Assembly (NCBI GenBank): GCA_026705605.1
Contig: JAPPAK010000001.1
Coordinates: 62,001-126,000, forward strand
DNA length: 64,000 nucleotides
DNA from: Chloroflexota bacterium
Lineage (GTDB): Bacteria; Chloroflexota; Dehalococcoidia; Tepidiformales; Tepidiformaceae
Reading direction: 5' to 3'
Shown one piece after another: positions 1 to 7,375 of this stretch. The notes under the pieces were generated by a model, which saw only the letters and a program-made list of their open reading frames with translations, did not search any database and had not been told where the DNA came from. Within the stretch, counting starts at the first letter, position 1, and every line of letters starts with the position of its first letter. The translations under genes and the position numbers were made by a program.

Positions 1-1114
1 GTTCGGGGCGGCCCCAGTAGCAGCCAGTTGCCAACAGGGCGACCGTCCGCTCTGAAAGGGTGCCGAACCGTCTAAACCGTGCGGCAACCTCCTCGGCGGT
101 GTTGTTCTCCTGCGCTGCGACCTCTTCCACCGTCAGGTGGGAGACCAACTCTTCAGTCGCCTCCCGCATGAAGTCATGGAGTCGGATCCGATGCCGTTCC
201 TCTGTCAGGTACCGCTTAAGGGTCTCGACGGCCGCCTGTGTCTCCATGGGGTGTCGCTGACCGCTGGCGTGGATGCCGGTGACCCGCTCCTCCAGTCCGA
301 CAAAGAAGGAGTCGGCGTCGCGGATGGTCACCAGCTGGGCCGCCCGGTTCTCCGCGACTGGCTTTGCATCGTCGTTGAGGTCACCCCGGGTGCACCAGTA
401 CGTTGTGAAGCGTCGGGACTTGCACCGGTCGAGAGCACTACGCAGCGCTTTGTCGTGCTCCCCTGACCAGCCGCAGACGATCAGGCCGTACTCGTCGAAA
501 ACCCTGTCGAGTAGCCTGTCCACTGCAGGGTCGTACTCTGCGAGTTCCTCCGCCGAGTTCTTGATGCGGGTATCGAGGTAGTCCCCGTGAACCTTGATGA
601 CGGTGCAGGGGTTGTGGGCTAGTGGGGGAGCCCCTTCGATCTGGTCTGGTGTCGCGATCACCACGGGACGTACCCCTGCGTCCTCGAGCGCCAGTTCAAG
701 GAGTTTGTCGAAGTTCGCGGTGACAACCACGCGGATCCAACCGGCCGCCACAAGGTCCGCGATCGCGCGGTGAGCCCGAGTCGGAGTCTTCTTGCCGTCA
801 TCGCGTTCCTCAGCTGTCGGCTCAAAGTACCCCTTCAACAGGGCCCGGCGCTCCGCCGGTGTGGGAGCAACTGCCGGGAGGAGGCTTGAATACTCTGGGG
901 CCTCGCCATGAGTCGCTTGGTACCAATCCTCGGGGTCGGCCTTAGGGTCGACGCCGGCGGCCTCGGCGAGCCTGCCAGCCAAGCGCCGCACGACTTCGTG
1001 GCCTGTCGGAATGTCCGCGCTTCGCGACACGCCCGAGCCGAGGAGCAGTGCGTACACACCGGGGTTGGCCACGACGTTCATGGCAAGCGCCAACTCGGAA
1101 CTGATGGGTGTCAC
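1..1114 (-). CDS. SIR2-like domain protein, 3' end cut by window edge
   Basis: This open frame is missing from the ORF track because it runs off the left edge without a stop. I translated it by hand to about 371 codons. The N-terminal half is SIR2-like: GSGVSRSADIPTG (residues ~26-38), then TANFDKLLE, KVHGDYLDTRI and LIVCGWSGEHD. These match the NAD-binding loop and the core NFD, HGD and G(W/Y)S motifs. In known antiphage SIR2 proteins the domain is an NADase; whether that holds here is inference. The part after ~residue 260 is helical and charged, and I do not recognise it. Start: GTG at 1114, seven bases after TACAAT, which favours a leaderless mRNA; ATG at 1081 is the alternative. A small unknown gene lies 38 bp upstream on the same strand. 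Confidence 0.82.
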   Translation of the reverse strand, partial: MTPISSELALAMNVVANPGVYALLLGSGVSRSADIPTGHEVVRRLAGRLAEAAGVDPKADPEDWYQATHGEAPEYSSLLPAVAPTPAERRALLKGYFEPTAEERDDGKKTPTRAHRAIADLVAAGWIRVVVTANFDKLLELALEDAGVRPVVIATPDQIEGAPPLAHNPCTVIKVHGDYLDTRIKNSAEELAEYDPAVDRLLDRVFDEYGLIVCGWSGEHDKALRSALDRCKSRRFTTYWCTRGDLNDDAKPVAENRAAQLVTIRDADSFFVGLEERVTGIHASGQRHPMETQAAVETLKRYLTEERHRIRLHDFMREATEELVSHLTVEEVAAQENNTAEEVAARFRRFGTLSERTVALLATGCYWGRPE

Positions 1115-1121
1115 CAGGTCG

Positions 1122-1127
1122 ATTGTA
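1122..1127 (-). promoter_or_regulatory. -10 box of SIR2 gene, leaderless layout
   Basis: TACAAT sits seven bases before the GTG at 1114, leaving no room for a ribosome binding site. This supports GTG as the start. Confidence 0.5.
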
Positions 1128-1152
1128 GGGCGGCTGGCGTCAGACGCAGCCC

Positions 1153-1461
1153 CTACCCCGCAAGCTCCCGTAGCAGCGACTCCGCCCGCTCCAGGCGCTC
1201 CAGGATGCCCCACTGGCCGTGGATGTTGAGCGTCATGTTGGCCGCGTTGCCGCGCACGCCTGCCACCCGGCCTCCCTCCCCCACGTCGCGCTGGTAGCGC
1301 GCTACCTCGTCCGACTCCGCCCCGAACGCCGCCGTCAGCACCTCGACCGTGCGTGCGTCCCACTGGTCGTACTCGAAGGGGTTGGGACCCGTGCCGCGCA
1401 GGCGCGGAATGAGCGCGATCTGCGCCTCGATGCGGGTCCGGTCGGCATCGCTTGCGGGCAT
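1153..1461 (-). CDS. Hypothetical protein, 102 aa
   Basis: Function not recognised. The product is a short, mostly helical, charged protein with two predicted amphipathic helices at its ends (ADRTRIEAQIALIPRL and ILERLERAESLLREL). The middle contains a PFEYDQWDARTVEVLTAAFG stretch that reads like a domain core. The ORF track begins at 1506, but TAGAAT lies seven bases before the ATG at 1461, so the shorter form is preferred. The SIR2-like gene follows on the same strand after 38 bp, so a functional link is possible but unproven. Confidence 0.6.
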   Translation of the reverse strand: MPASDADRTRIEAQIALIPRLRGTGPNPFEYDQWDARTVEVLTAAFGAESDEVARYQRDVGEGGRVAGVRGNAANMTLNIHGQWGILERLERAESLLRELAG

Positions 1462-1471
1462 GCGCGGGATT

Positions 1472-1951
1472 CTACCCACGAGCGTCGCTAGCCGCCCGCG
1501 CCTCATCCCCGAGCGCGAGCGTCATGATGACCGCGTCCTCGCCGTCGGGGTAGTAGCGGCGGCGCTCCCCCACCTCCTCGAACCCGCAGCCCCGATAGAG
1601 AGCCCGCGCCGCCCCGTTCGAGGCGCGCACCTCCAGCGTGGCCGCCTCCGCCCCCAGCGTCCCCGCCAGCGCCACCAGCGCCGTGACCAGCCGCCGCCCG
1701 TGACCCCGCCGCCGCGCCTCCCCCGCCACCGCCAGCGACGTGATGTGCGCGTCGTCGGGCGCCAGCCAGAGGCTCCCCACCGCCACGACCTCACCCCCCA
1801 CCTCCAGCACCACCGCCCGCGTGCGCTCGTCCCCGAGCTCCTGCTGGCGCGCCTCCAGCGACCGCGACGGCAGATCGGACGCTTCCTCGATCGCCGCTAC
1901 GGCCGCGAGGTCGGCCTCCATCAGGGGGCGCAGGACGAACGGTTCGGACAT
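1472..1951 (-). CDS. GNAT N-acetyltransferase, RimI-like
   Basis: A 159-aa single-domain GNAT acetyltransferase, close to the usual length of RimI, which acetylates the N terminus of ribosomal protein S18. The acetyl-CoA loop is visible as RRRGHGRRL (pattern R/QxxGxG/A) after the strand ITSLAVAGEA. The end has the typical ASNGAARALYRGCGFEEVGERRRYY segment. I call RimI-like because of this layout, not from a search; the true substrate could be another amine. The start at 1951 is set by TACGAT six bases upstream. The gene is divergent from the thiamine pyrophosphokinase gene, with their promoters interleaved in 55 bp. Confidence 0.8.
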   Translation of the reverse strand: MSEPFVLRPLMEADLAAVAAIEEASDLPSRSLEARQQELGDERTRAVVLEVGGEVVAVGSLWLAPDDAHITSLAVAGEARRRGHGRRLVTALVALAGTLGAEAATLEVRASNGAARALYRGCGFEEVGERRRYYPDGEDAVIMTLALGDEARAASDARG

Positions 1952-1957
1952 GTCCCG

Positions 1958-1963
1958 ATCGTA
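1958..1963 (-). promoter_or_regulatory. -10 box of GNAT gene, leaderless layout
   Basis: TACGAT lies six bases before the ATG at 1951, so the mRNA probably begins at or next to the start codon. Confidence 0.5.
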
Positions 1964-1971
1964 GCGCCGCT

Positions 1972-2000
1972 TTGACAACACTCCCCATGACGGGTTCCCT
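1972..2000 (+). promoter_or_regulatory. Promoter of thiamine pyrophosphokinase gene
   Basis: A perfect -35 TTGACA (1972-1977) is followed by a 17-bp spacer and a weak -10, TTCCCT (1995-2000). The ATG at 2007 is six bases further on, consistent with a leaderless transcript and excluding the GTG at 2001 used in the ORF track. Confidence 0.5.
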
Positions 2001-2006
2001 GTGACC

Positions 2007-2636
2007 ATGCGCGCCCTCGTCATCGCCAACGGCGACCCGCCCTCCGCCGTGCTCCTCGAGGAGCTGCGTGAGGGCGCCGCGCTCGTCGTAGCCGCCGACG
2101 GGGGCGCCCGCAGCGCCCTTGCCCTCGACGTCATGCCCGATGTCGTCACGGGCGATCTCGACTCCATCGGCGACGCCCGCGACGCCATCCCCCCCGACCG
2201 CATCCGCCTCAACGCCGACCCGAACGGCACCGACCTCGAGAAGGCCGTTGCCCTCTGCCTCGACGAGGGCTGCGACGCCGTCGACATCATCGGCGGCGGC
2301 GGCGGTCGCGCCGACCACGCGCTCGCGAACCTCAGTGTCCTCGTGCGCTTCGGGCGGCGAGCGCGCGTGCGCATGGTCGACGAGCGCTTCGCCATCGAGC
2401 TCGTCGATGGCGAGGCCGAGGTCGATGGCCCCGAGGGCACGGTCGTCTCGCTCGTCGGCATCGGGCGCTGCGAGGGCGTCACAACCAGCGGCCTCCGCTG
2501 GGAGCTCGACAGCGCCACGCTCGACTTCAGCGCCTACGGCGTCCACAACGAGATCGCCACCTCCCCCGCCCGCGTCTCCGTGCGCTCCGGCGACCTTCTC
2601 CTCTTCCGCGGCCGCTGGGTCGAGCACCACGCCTGA
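2007..2636 (+). CDS. Thiamine pyrophosphokinase
   Basis: Transfers pyrophosphate from ATP to thiamine, giving thiamine diphosphate; a cytosolic cofactor enzyme. The N-terminal half carries the family signature: VIANGDPP, VVAADGGARSAL, PDVVTGDLDSIGD and the metal-binding segment LNADPNGTDLEKAV, followed by GGGGGRADHALANL. The C-terminal half is the smaller beta domain that binds thiamine (TTSGLRWELD and SARVSVRSGDLLLF-like strands). The 209-aa length is normal. The start at 2007 rather than GTG 2001 is chosen from the upstream promoter. It stands alone between the divergent GNAT gene and the acyl-CoA dehydrogenase gene, which has its own -10 box. Confidence 0.88.
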   Translation: MRALVIANGDPPSAVLLEELREGAALVVAADGGARSALALDVMPDVVTGDLDSIGDARDAIPPDRIRLNADPNGTDLEKAVALCLDEGCDAVDIIGGGGGRADHALANLSVLVRFGRRARVRMVDERFAIELVDGEAEVDGPEGTVVSLVGIGRCEGVTTSGLRWELDSATLDFSAYGVHNEIATSPARVSVRSGDLLLFRGRWVEHHA

Positions 2637-2712
2637 GCGCCCCGCCCCCTCGCGGCCAACAGACACCGCGCTACACTGCCCTTCCGCCCTCCCGGGCCGC
2701 GAGGAACTTGCC

Positions 2713-3942
2713 ATGGAAGCCACAACGCTGGCCGTCGCCGACAGCCCTACCCTGAGCCCCGAGATCAACGAGATCCGGCAGCGCACCTCCGCCATCGTCA
2801 CCGAGGAGATTATCCCCAACGAGAACCTCCTCCGACGCGACGCCCCCGATTCGGGCGAGCTGCGCGGGCGCATCCAGGAGCGCGTCAAGGCCGAGGGCCT
2901 GTGGGCCCCCCACCTGCCGATCGAGTACGGCGGCATGGGCGTCGGCTTCCTCGGCCACGCCTACATGAACGAGGTGCTCGCCTGGAGCCCCTTCTCCAAC
3001 CCCCTCTTCGGCGTCGTCGCCCCCGACTCGGGCAACCAGACGATCCTCATCAAGTACGGCACCGAAGAACAGAAGAAGCAGTGGCTCGAGCCCTCCATCC
3101 GGGGCGAGATACGCTCCTGTTACTCCATGACCGAGCCCGACCAGCCCGGTTCTGACCCCTACTCCATCCAGACCCGCGCCACCCGCGACGGCGACGAGTG
3201 GGTCATCAACGGGCGCAAGTGGTTCACCTCCGGCGCCCACCGCGCGGCCTTCGCCATCGTCATGTGCCGCACCGAGGAGGAGGACGGCGAGGGCGGCGTG
3301 CGCGACAAGATGACCCAGATCATCGTCCCCACCGACGCCCCCGGCTTCAACATCATCCGCAGCGTCCCCGTCTGGGGTCACGACGGCGACCACTGCGAGA
3401 TCGACTACGACAATGTGCGCGTGCCCGTCACCAACCAGCTCGGGCGTACCGGCTCAGGCCACCAGGCCGCCCAGGACCGCCTCGGCGCCGGCCGCGTCTT
3501 CCACTGCATGAACTCCGTCGGCCAGATGTGGCGCGCCTTCGACGTCATGATGCAGCGCGTCATGACCCGCAACGTCCACGGCGGTCCTATGCAGGACAAG
3601 CAGTTCATCCAGGGCTTCATCGCCGACTCCTACATCGACATCCAGTCCGCCCGTCTCATGACGATCCACTGCGCCGAGCGCATCGACGCCGGCGTGAACG
3701 CGCGCTCCGACATCTCCGCCATCAAGATCGCCGTGCCCGCCGCCTTCGAGCGCGTCGTCGACCGGGCCATCCAGGTCTACGGGGCGAAGGGCGTCTCCAC
3801 CGACACCCCCCTGGAGGGGATGTACCGCGGCGCCCGCACCCTGCGCATCCTCGACGGTCCCGACGAGGTGCACCGCATCGTCATCGCCAAGAACGTCCTC
3901 CGCCGCTACCGCGACGGCATGTCCTGGGACTTCGGGGCGTAG
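2713..3942 (+). CDS. Acyl-CoA dehydrogenase, ACAD10/11-like
   Basis: FAD enzyme that introduces the alpha-beta double bond into an acyl-CoA. At 409 aa it covers the three usual domains: an N-terminal helical part with LPIEYGGMGVG, a middle beta part with CYSMTEPDQPGSDP and WVINGRKWFTSGA (flavin and substrate contact), and a C-terminal helical part. Where most family members have the catalytic-Glu YEGT loop, this one has RILDGPDEVHRIV, as in the ACAD10/11 clade, which often handles hydroxylated or unusual acyl chains. The ORF track extends far upstream; ATG 2713 with GAGGAAC ahead of it and TACACT near 2674 gives the real start. Its substrate cannot be read from the sequence. Confidence 0.9.
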   Translation: MEATTLAVADSPTLSPEINEIRQRTSAIVTEEIIPNENLLRRDAPDSGELRGRIQERVKAEGLWAPHLPIEYGGMGVGFLGHAYMNEVLAWSPFSNPLFGVVAPDSGNQTILIKYGTEEQKKQWLEPSIRGEIRSCYSMTEPDQPGSDPYSIQTRATRDGDEWVINGRKWFTSGAHRAAFAIVMCRTEEEDGEGGVRDKMTQIIVPTDAPGFNIIRSVPVWGHDGDHCEIDYDNVRVPVTNQLGRTGSGHQAAQDRLGAGRVFHCMNSVGQMWRAFDVMMQRVMTRNVHGGPMQDKQFIQGFIADSYIDIQSARLMTIHCAERIDAGVNARSDISAIKIAVPAAFERVVDRAIQVYGAKGVSTDTPLEGMYRGARTLRILDGPDEVHRIVIAKNVLRRYRDGMSWDFGA

Positions 3943-3968
3943 GGCTCGGACCCCGCCGCGGGGGCGCC

Positions 3969-4376
3969 ATGGTGACCGAGTTCGCCGACGCACACGCGAT
4001 CGACGAGTTCGCGACGAGCGTCGGGGAGTGGCTCCTCATGCAGTGCTTCGGCTCGGTCGTGCCCGTCGCCTTCCGGCACTTCCTCTGGGAACCGCCCGGC
4101 GACTGGCGAACCGACCCGCCACACGTCGTAATCGAGCTCACGGTCGAGGATCCCCCGCCGCCCCCGGACAACTGGCGCTCCCTCCCGTTCGAGGAACAGG
4201 TCCGGGCCTGGCACTGGCCCGAAGCCGACACCGACGCCGCCGAGATGGCCGCCCTCGCCTACGCGCTGACCCAGGAGATCCCCGCCGGCCTCGCCCCCCT
4301 CCGCCCGGTGAGCGTCAAGTTCCTGGCACGCAGCGAGGCGGAAGGAAACGGCCGGCCAGCTGCAGGGCTCGATTGA
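3969..4376 (+). CDS. Hypothetical protein, first of a tandem paralogous pair
   Basis: Unrecognised 135-aa protein. It is clearly paralogous to the next gene: both begin with a D-x-x-x-I-(D/E)-EFA-x-(S/T)-VGEWLL segment and share FGS...PVAFRH, VIELTVEDPPPPP and a WRS motif in the same order. There is no signal peptide or membrane segment. It lies 26 bp after the acyl-CoA dehydrogenase gene and may be co-transcribed with it. Its base composition matches its GC-rich neighbours, unlike its paralog. Confidence 0.65.
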   Translation: MVTEFADAHAIDEFATSVGEWLLMQCFGSVVPVAFRHFLWEPPGDWRTDPPHVVIELTVEDPPPPPDNWRSLPFEEQVRAWHWPEADTDAAEMAALAYALTQEIPAGLAPLRPVSVKFLARSEAEGNGRPAAGLD

Positions 4377-4404
4377 TTCTGTACAATGGTGTAGGGAAGA
4401 AGCA

Positions 4405-4806
4405 ATGGTCATTCGGGCCCGCGACGAGCAGACGATTGAGGAGTTCGCCCAAACCGTGGGCGAGTGGCTGCTTGCTCAGCGCTTTGGCTCAATCGAGCCG
4501 GTTGCGTTTCGCCATTACCTCGGGGAACCCCCGCTCGACTCGACCGATGAGCTGCCGCAGCTGGTGATCGAACTCACCGTCGAAGATCCTCCCCCTCCTC
4601 CGTCCGATTGGCGCTCGCGTCCGATCGAGGAAGCCACGAAATTGCTGCTGTGGCCGGAGAAAGACATGGAGGCTGTAGAGAGTGCGGCGATCCAATACGC
4701 CCACGACCTCGGCCTCCCAGACGGGATCAGGCTGCGTTGGCCGCTGAGAGTGGTGTGCCTGGAGCGCTCGGGAGTTGAAAGGCTGCGGAAAACGGCTGGT
4801 AGATGA
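4405..4806 (+). CDS. Hypothetical protein, second of a tandem paralogous pair
   Basis: Unrecognised 133-aa paralog of the preceding gene (EEFAQTVGEWLL, FGSIEPVAFRHYLGEP, VIELTVEDPPPPP, DWRS). It has more A/T at third codon positions than its neighbour, so the two copies have diverged in codon use or have different histories. GGGAAGAAG precedes the ATG at 4405 and is a fair ribosome binding site; TACAAT a little further upstream could be its -10 box. The proline run before the DWRS segment is conserved in both copies and is the most distinctive feature of the family. Confidence 0.68.
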   Translation: MVIRARDEQTIEEFAQTVGEWLLAQRFGSIEPVAFRHYLGEPPLDSTDELPQLVIELTVEDPPPPPSDWRSRPIEEATKLLLWPEKDMEAVESAAIQYAHDLGLPDGIRLRWPLRVVCLERSGVERLRKTAGR

Positions 4807-4898
4807 CGCAGCCGCCGGAGCGTTCTCCGCGCCCGTCACCCATATCGCCCGACGACCTGCTCTAGCATGCAAGGACGGCAGCGCCTCACTACCCCTCC

Positions 4899-5417
4899 CT
4901 GATCTACTCGGGTGAAGCGCCTTCCTCCGAGGAGATTGCGCGCGTCCTCGCCGGGTTGCCTTACCCCTCGGAGGCTGACTTCCGGCGCGCCGTCTCGGCG
5001 TCCTACTTCGCTCTCTTTCACGCAGTCACCCTGCGTGTCTCGGCCCTGTTGGCGCCTGGAGCGCCTCGCTCCGAGCTCTATCGAAACGCTCGGCGGATTG
5101 CACACAGGCACATCAGGGGTGTCTCCCTTGCGGTAACCGACGCCGGTACGCCGTCGTTGCCCGACGACGACGTGGTCGCCCGTGTACGGAGCAATCAACC
5201 AGTTCGACTGGTCGCGGAAGCGTTCTGCCGCCTGAGCGATGAGCGACGGGATGCCGACTACGACCACTTTGCCGAGTTCACGCAGGATCGAGCACTGAGG
5301 GGGATCAACCTCGCAACCGATGCCGTGCGAGTCACCGAATCCCCCGCCTTCGCACGTAGCCAGGCGGCGCAGTCCTACATCGGCATGATTACCAGTCGAG
5401 CGCGGGACAGTTCCTAG
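4899..5417 (+). CDS. HEPN-like domain protein, start uncertain
   Basis: The frame is open from 4866 to 5417 but contains no ATG or GTG near its beginning. The ORF track uses TTG 4956; I extend to CTG 4899 because residues before 4956 (SSEEIARVLAGLPYPSEADF) align with the usual first helix of the family. The core FRRAVSASYFALFHAV is a typical HEPN helix. RRIAHRH later could be the Rx4-6H RNase motif, though its position is not certain. HEPN proteins are often the toxin or nuclease partner of a nucleotidyltransferase; none is adjacent. A lost start codon or a one-base frameshift is possible, because an out-of-frame ATG lies at 4867 just after TAGCAT. Confidence 0.5.
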   Translation: MIYSGEAPSSEEIARVLAGLPYPSEADFRRAVSASYFALFHAVTLRVSALLAPGAPRSELYRNARRIAHRHIRGVSLAVTDAGTPSLPDDDVVARVRSNQPVRLVAEAFCRLSDERRDADYDHFAEFTQDRALRGINLATDAVRVTESPAFARSQAAQSYIGMITSRARDSS

Positions 5418-5421
5418 CCCC

Positions 5422-6183
5422 CTACCCCGCGACTTCCTCCGCGAACGCCGCCAGCTCTCGCGCGAACGACTCCGGTTCCAGCAGCATCTGCACGTGGCTC
5501 GAGCGCATCTCGCGAGTGGGCCACCCCTGCTCGCCCGCTGTCGCCGCCGCTGTGTCGTACGTCGCCGAGAGGTGCACGTAGCCGACGGGCGCGTCGGGCC
5601 AGCTCGCCGGAACCGGGAGCGGCTCCTCCAGCACCTCGATCGGCGTCGGCCGCTTCCCGGCGAACACCGTCGAGTTCACGTCGGCCATGTTGTTCGGGGC
5701 CAGGGTGACCGCGTCTCGCAGCAGGTCCAGCGGCCACTCCCGCACGGTTTGCGTTGCCACTGCCCGTGGGGCGTGCGGGGCCAGCCGGCCACGCGGCAAG
5801 GACGCCTCGCCCGCCGCCAGCCGGAACTCCTCGATGTGCGCCTCGTCCGCGAACATGTCGAAGAGGCTCGCCCCGTCCTTCGGCAGGTCCGCATCGACCA
5901 GCACGTAGGCCGCCGGCCCGTCGATCTGCTCGCCCAGCTTCGGCAGCAGCGGACCGGCTCCCTCGTGTCCCACCAGCACCGCCTCGCTCGTATCCATCGA
6001 GACATCCGCCAGTTCCAGCGCGAACAGGTCGCAGTGGTGCTTCCAGTACGTGCCCTCGCGCATGGCCGGCGAGTTAAGCGCCGGGAGGACCACGGACGCG
6101 CCCAGCTTCCGCAGCTCGGCGGCCACGGGCACCCACGTAAACGGTCCGATCAGGGGTCCGTGCACCAGGATGAACGGTCTCAT
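5422..6183 (-). CDS. Alpha/beta-hydrolase fold protein lacking the nucleophilic serine
   Basis: A 253-aa alpha/beta-hydrolase-fold protein resembling the AB hydrolase group that starts with (I/V)LVHG. HGPLIGPFTW forms the oxyanion loop, and SSHVQML near the end supplies the expected catalytic histidine. At the nucleophile elbow, where relatives read GHSGAGP, this protein reads GHEGAGP: the codon is GAG, so serine is replaced by glutamate. It may therefore be a non-hydrolytic family member or use another mechanism. The start is ATG 6183, with GGAGG seven bases upstream and TAGAAT further back. Confidence 0.78.
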   Translation of the reverse strand: MRPFILVHGPLIGPFTWVPVAAELRKLGASVVLPALNSPAMREGTYWKHHCDLFALELADVSMDTSEAVLVGHEGAGPLLPKLGEQIDGPAAYVLVDADLPKDGASLFDMFADEAHIEEFRLAAGEASLPRGRLAPHAPRAVATQTVREWPLDLLRDAVTLAPNNMADVNSTVFAGKRPTPIEVLEEPLPVPASWPDAPVGYVHLSATYDTAAATAGEQGWPTREMRSSHVQMLLEPESFARELAAFAEEVAG

Positions 6184-6261
6184 GGGATTACCTCCGTCAC
6201 CCGCGGGCGATGCGCGTGATTCTAGCGAGATTCCGCCCCCGATCGAGGGCGGATCGGGCCG

Positions 6262-6369
6262 CTAGCTGCGGCGCAGCCCCCAGCCTTCCGGCAGGAACGA
6301 CGACACGCCCAGCAGCACGCCAACCCCGACCAGGGCCCAGCCCGCACAGGCGAATCCGCAGAGTTCCAT
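6262..6369 (-). CDS. Small single-pass membrane protein, 35 aa
   Basis: Too short for a separate ORF-track line; it is the tail of 6262..6513 on the minus strand. From ATG 6369 it reads MELCGFACAGWALVGVGVLL and so on, a single hydrophobic helix followed by LPEGWGLRRS. The ATG lies four bases after the stop of the upstream SDR gene, and AGGAG overlapping that stop is a good ribosome binding site. It is thus probably translated with the SDR. Function unknown; length and simplicity keep the confidence moderate. Confidence 0.45.
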   Translation of the reverse strand: MELCGFACAGWALVGVGVLLGVSSFLPEGWGLRRS

Positions 6370-6373
6370 TTCC

Positions 6374-7276
6374 CTACTCCTGCTTCTTGGCCTCGAAAGC
6401 GGCGCGCGTCTCGCGTACCGACCACCAGACCTCGGAGTTGTCGAGCGTCGTGATCTCGTCCCAGCGCGCTTCCACGTCGTCCGCGGTCGCGTCCGGGATC
6501 GCGACGCGCTCATTCTGCACGATCGCGGCCCGCCCGAAGGAGCCGCTGGCAGCGGTGATGATCATCCCGCTGGTCTCGCACGAGTCGCTGGCCATGTAGG
6601 TCACCGCTGGCGCCACCAGGTCCGGGCTCATCGCCGCCTGCTGCTCCGCCGACACCTCCCGCACCGAGGTCGTCATGCGTGTGGCCGCCCCGGGATTCAG
6701 GCAGTTCACCATCACGTTGTACTTGTCGCCTTCGAGCTTGGCGACGTTCATGAGCCCGATCAGACCCGCCTTCGCGGCGGCGTAGTTCGACTGCCCGAAG
6801 TTCCCCAGGAAGCCCGAGTTCGAGGTCGTCAGGATGACCCGCCCGTAGTGCTGCTGGCGGAAGACCGGCCAGGCGTGGTGCAGCAGGTTGTAGCCGCCGT
6901 TCAGGTGGACGGCGAGCACCTTCAGCCAGTCGGCCTCGGGCAGGTTGTGCAACGCGCGGTCGCGCAGGATGCCCGCGTTCGACACGAGAATGTCGAGGCG
7001 GCCCCACGTGTCGATCGCCTGCTTGATCATGTTGTAGGCGTCTTCGTAGCTGGTGACGTCGCCGGTGTTGGCGGCGGCGGTTCCGCCTGCCGCCTCGATC
7101 TCGCGCACCACGGACTCGGCCACGGAGATGTCCTCGTCCTCGCCGTCGAGGGTGCCGCCGAGGTCGTTGACGATGACCTTCGCGCCGTGCCGCGCGAGGT
7201 CCATGGCGATGCTTCGGCCGACTCCGCGGCCCGCGCCCGTGACGAGGGCGACGCGTTCGAGCAGTGAAACTGGCAA
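6374..7276 (-). CDS. SDR family oxidoreductase, HSD17B4/MFE-2-like
   Basis: NAD(P)-dependent short-chain dehydrogenase, 300 aa. The nucleotide-binding motif is TGAGRGVG (residues ~13-20), followed by VNDLGG, which resembles the (3R)-hydroxyacyl-CoA dehydrogenase part of peroxisomal multifunctional enzyme 2. NAG is at SNAGILRD, the active-site YxxxK is YAAAK, and the serine region is TTSNSG. A role in oxidising a 3-hydroxyacyl-CoA or a steroid-like substrate is inferred from this resemblance. The start is TTG 7276, with AAGGAG six bases upstream and no ATG nearby. The extension after the core (last ~50 aa, WDEITTLDNSEVWW) is longer than in simple SDRs and typical of the HSD17B4-like group. Confidence 0.85.
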   Translation of the reverse strand: MPVSLLERVALVTGAGRGVGRSIAMDLARHGAKVIVNDLGGTLDGEDEDISVAESVVREIEAAGGTAAANTGDVTSYEDAYNMIKQAIDTWGRLDILVSNAGILRDRALHNLPEADWLKVLAVHLNGGYNLLHHAWPVFRQQHYGRVILTTSNSGFLGNFGQSNYAAAKAGLIGLMNVAKLEGDKYNVMVNCLNPGAATRMTTSVREVSAEQQAAMSPDLVAPAVTYMASDSCETSGMIITAASGSFGRAAIVQNERVAIPDATADDVEARWDEITTLDNSEVWWSVRETRAAFEAKKQE

Positions 7277-7375
7277 GCCAGGCTCCTTATCCTGAAAGAG
7301 GGTTCAGCAGGGAAGGGTGACGCGAACTCGCGCCCCCGTCCAGCGTGGGCGCCAGTTCAAAGCGGAGGCCAGCGT

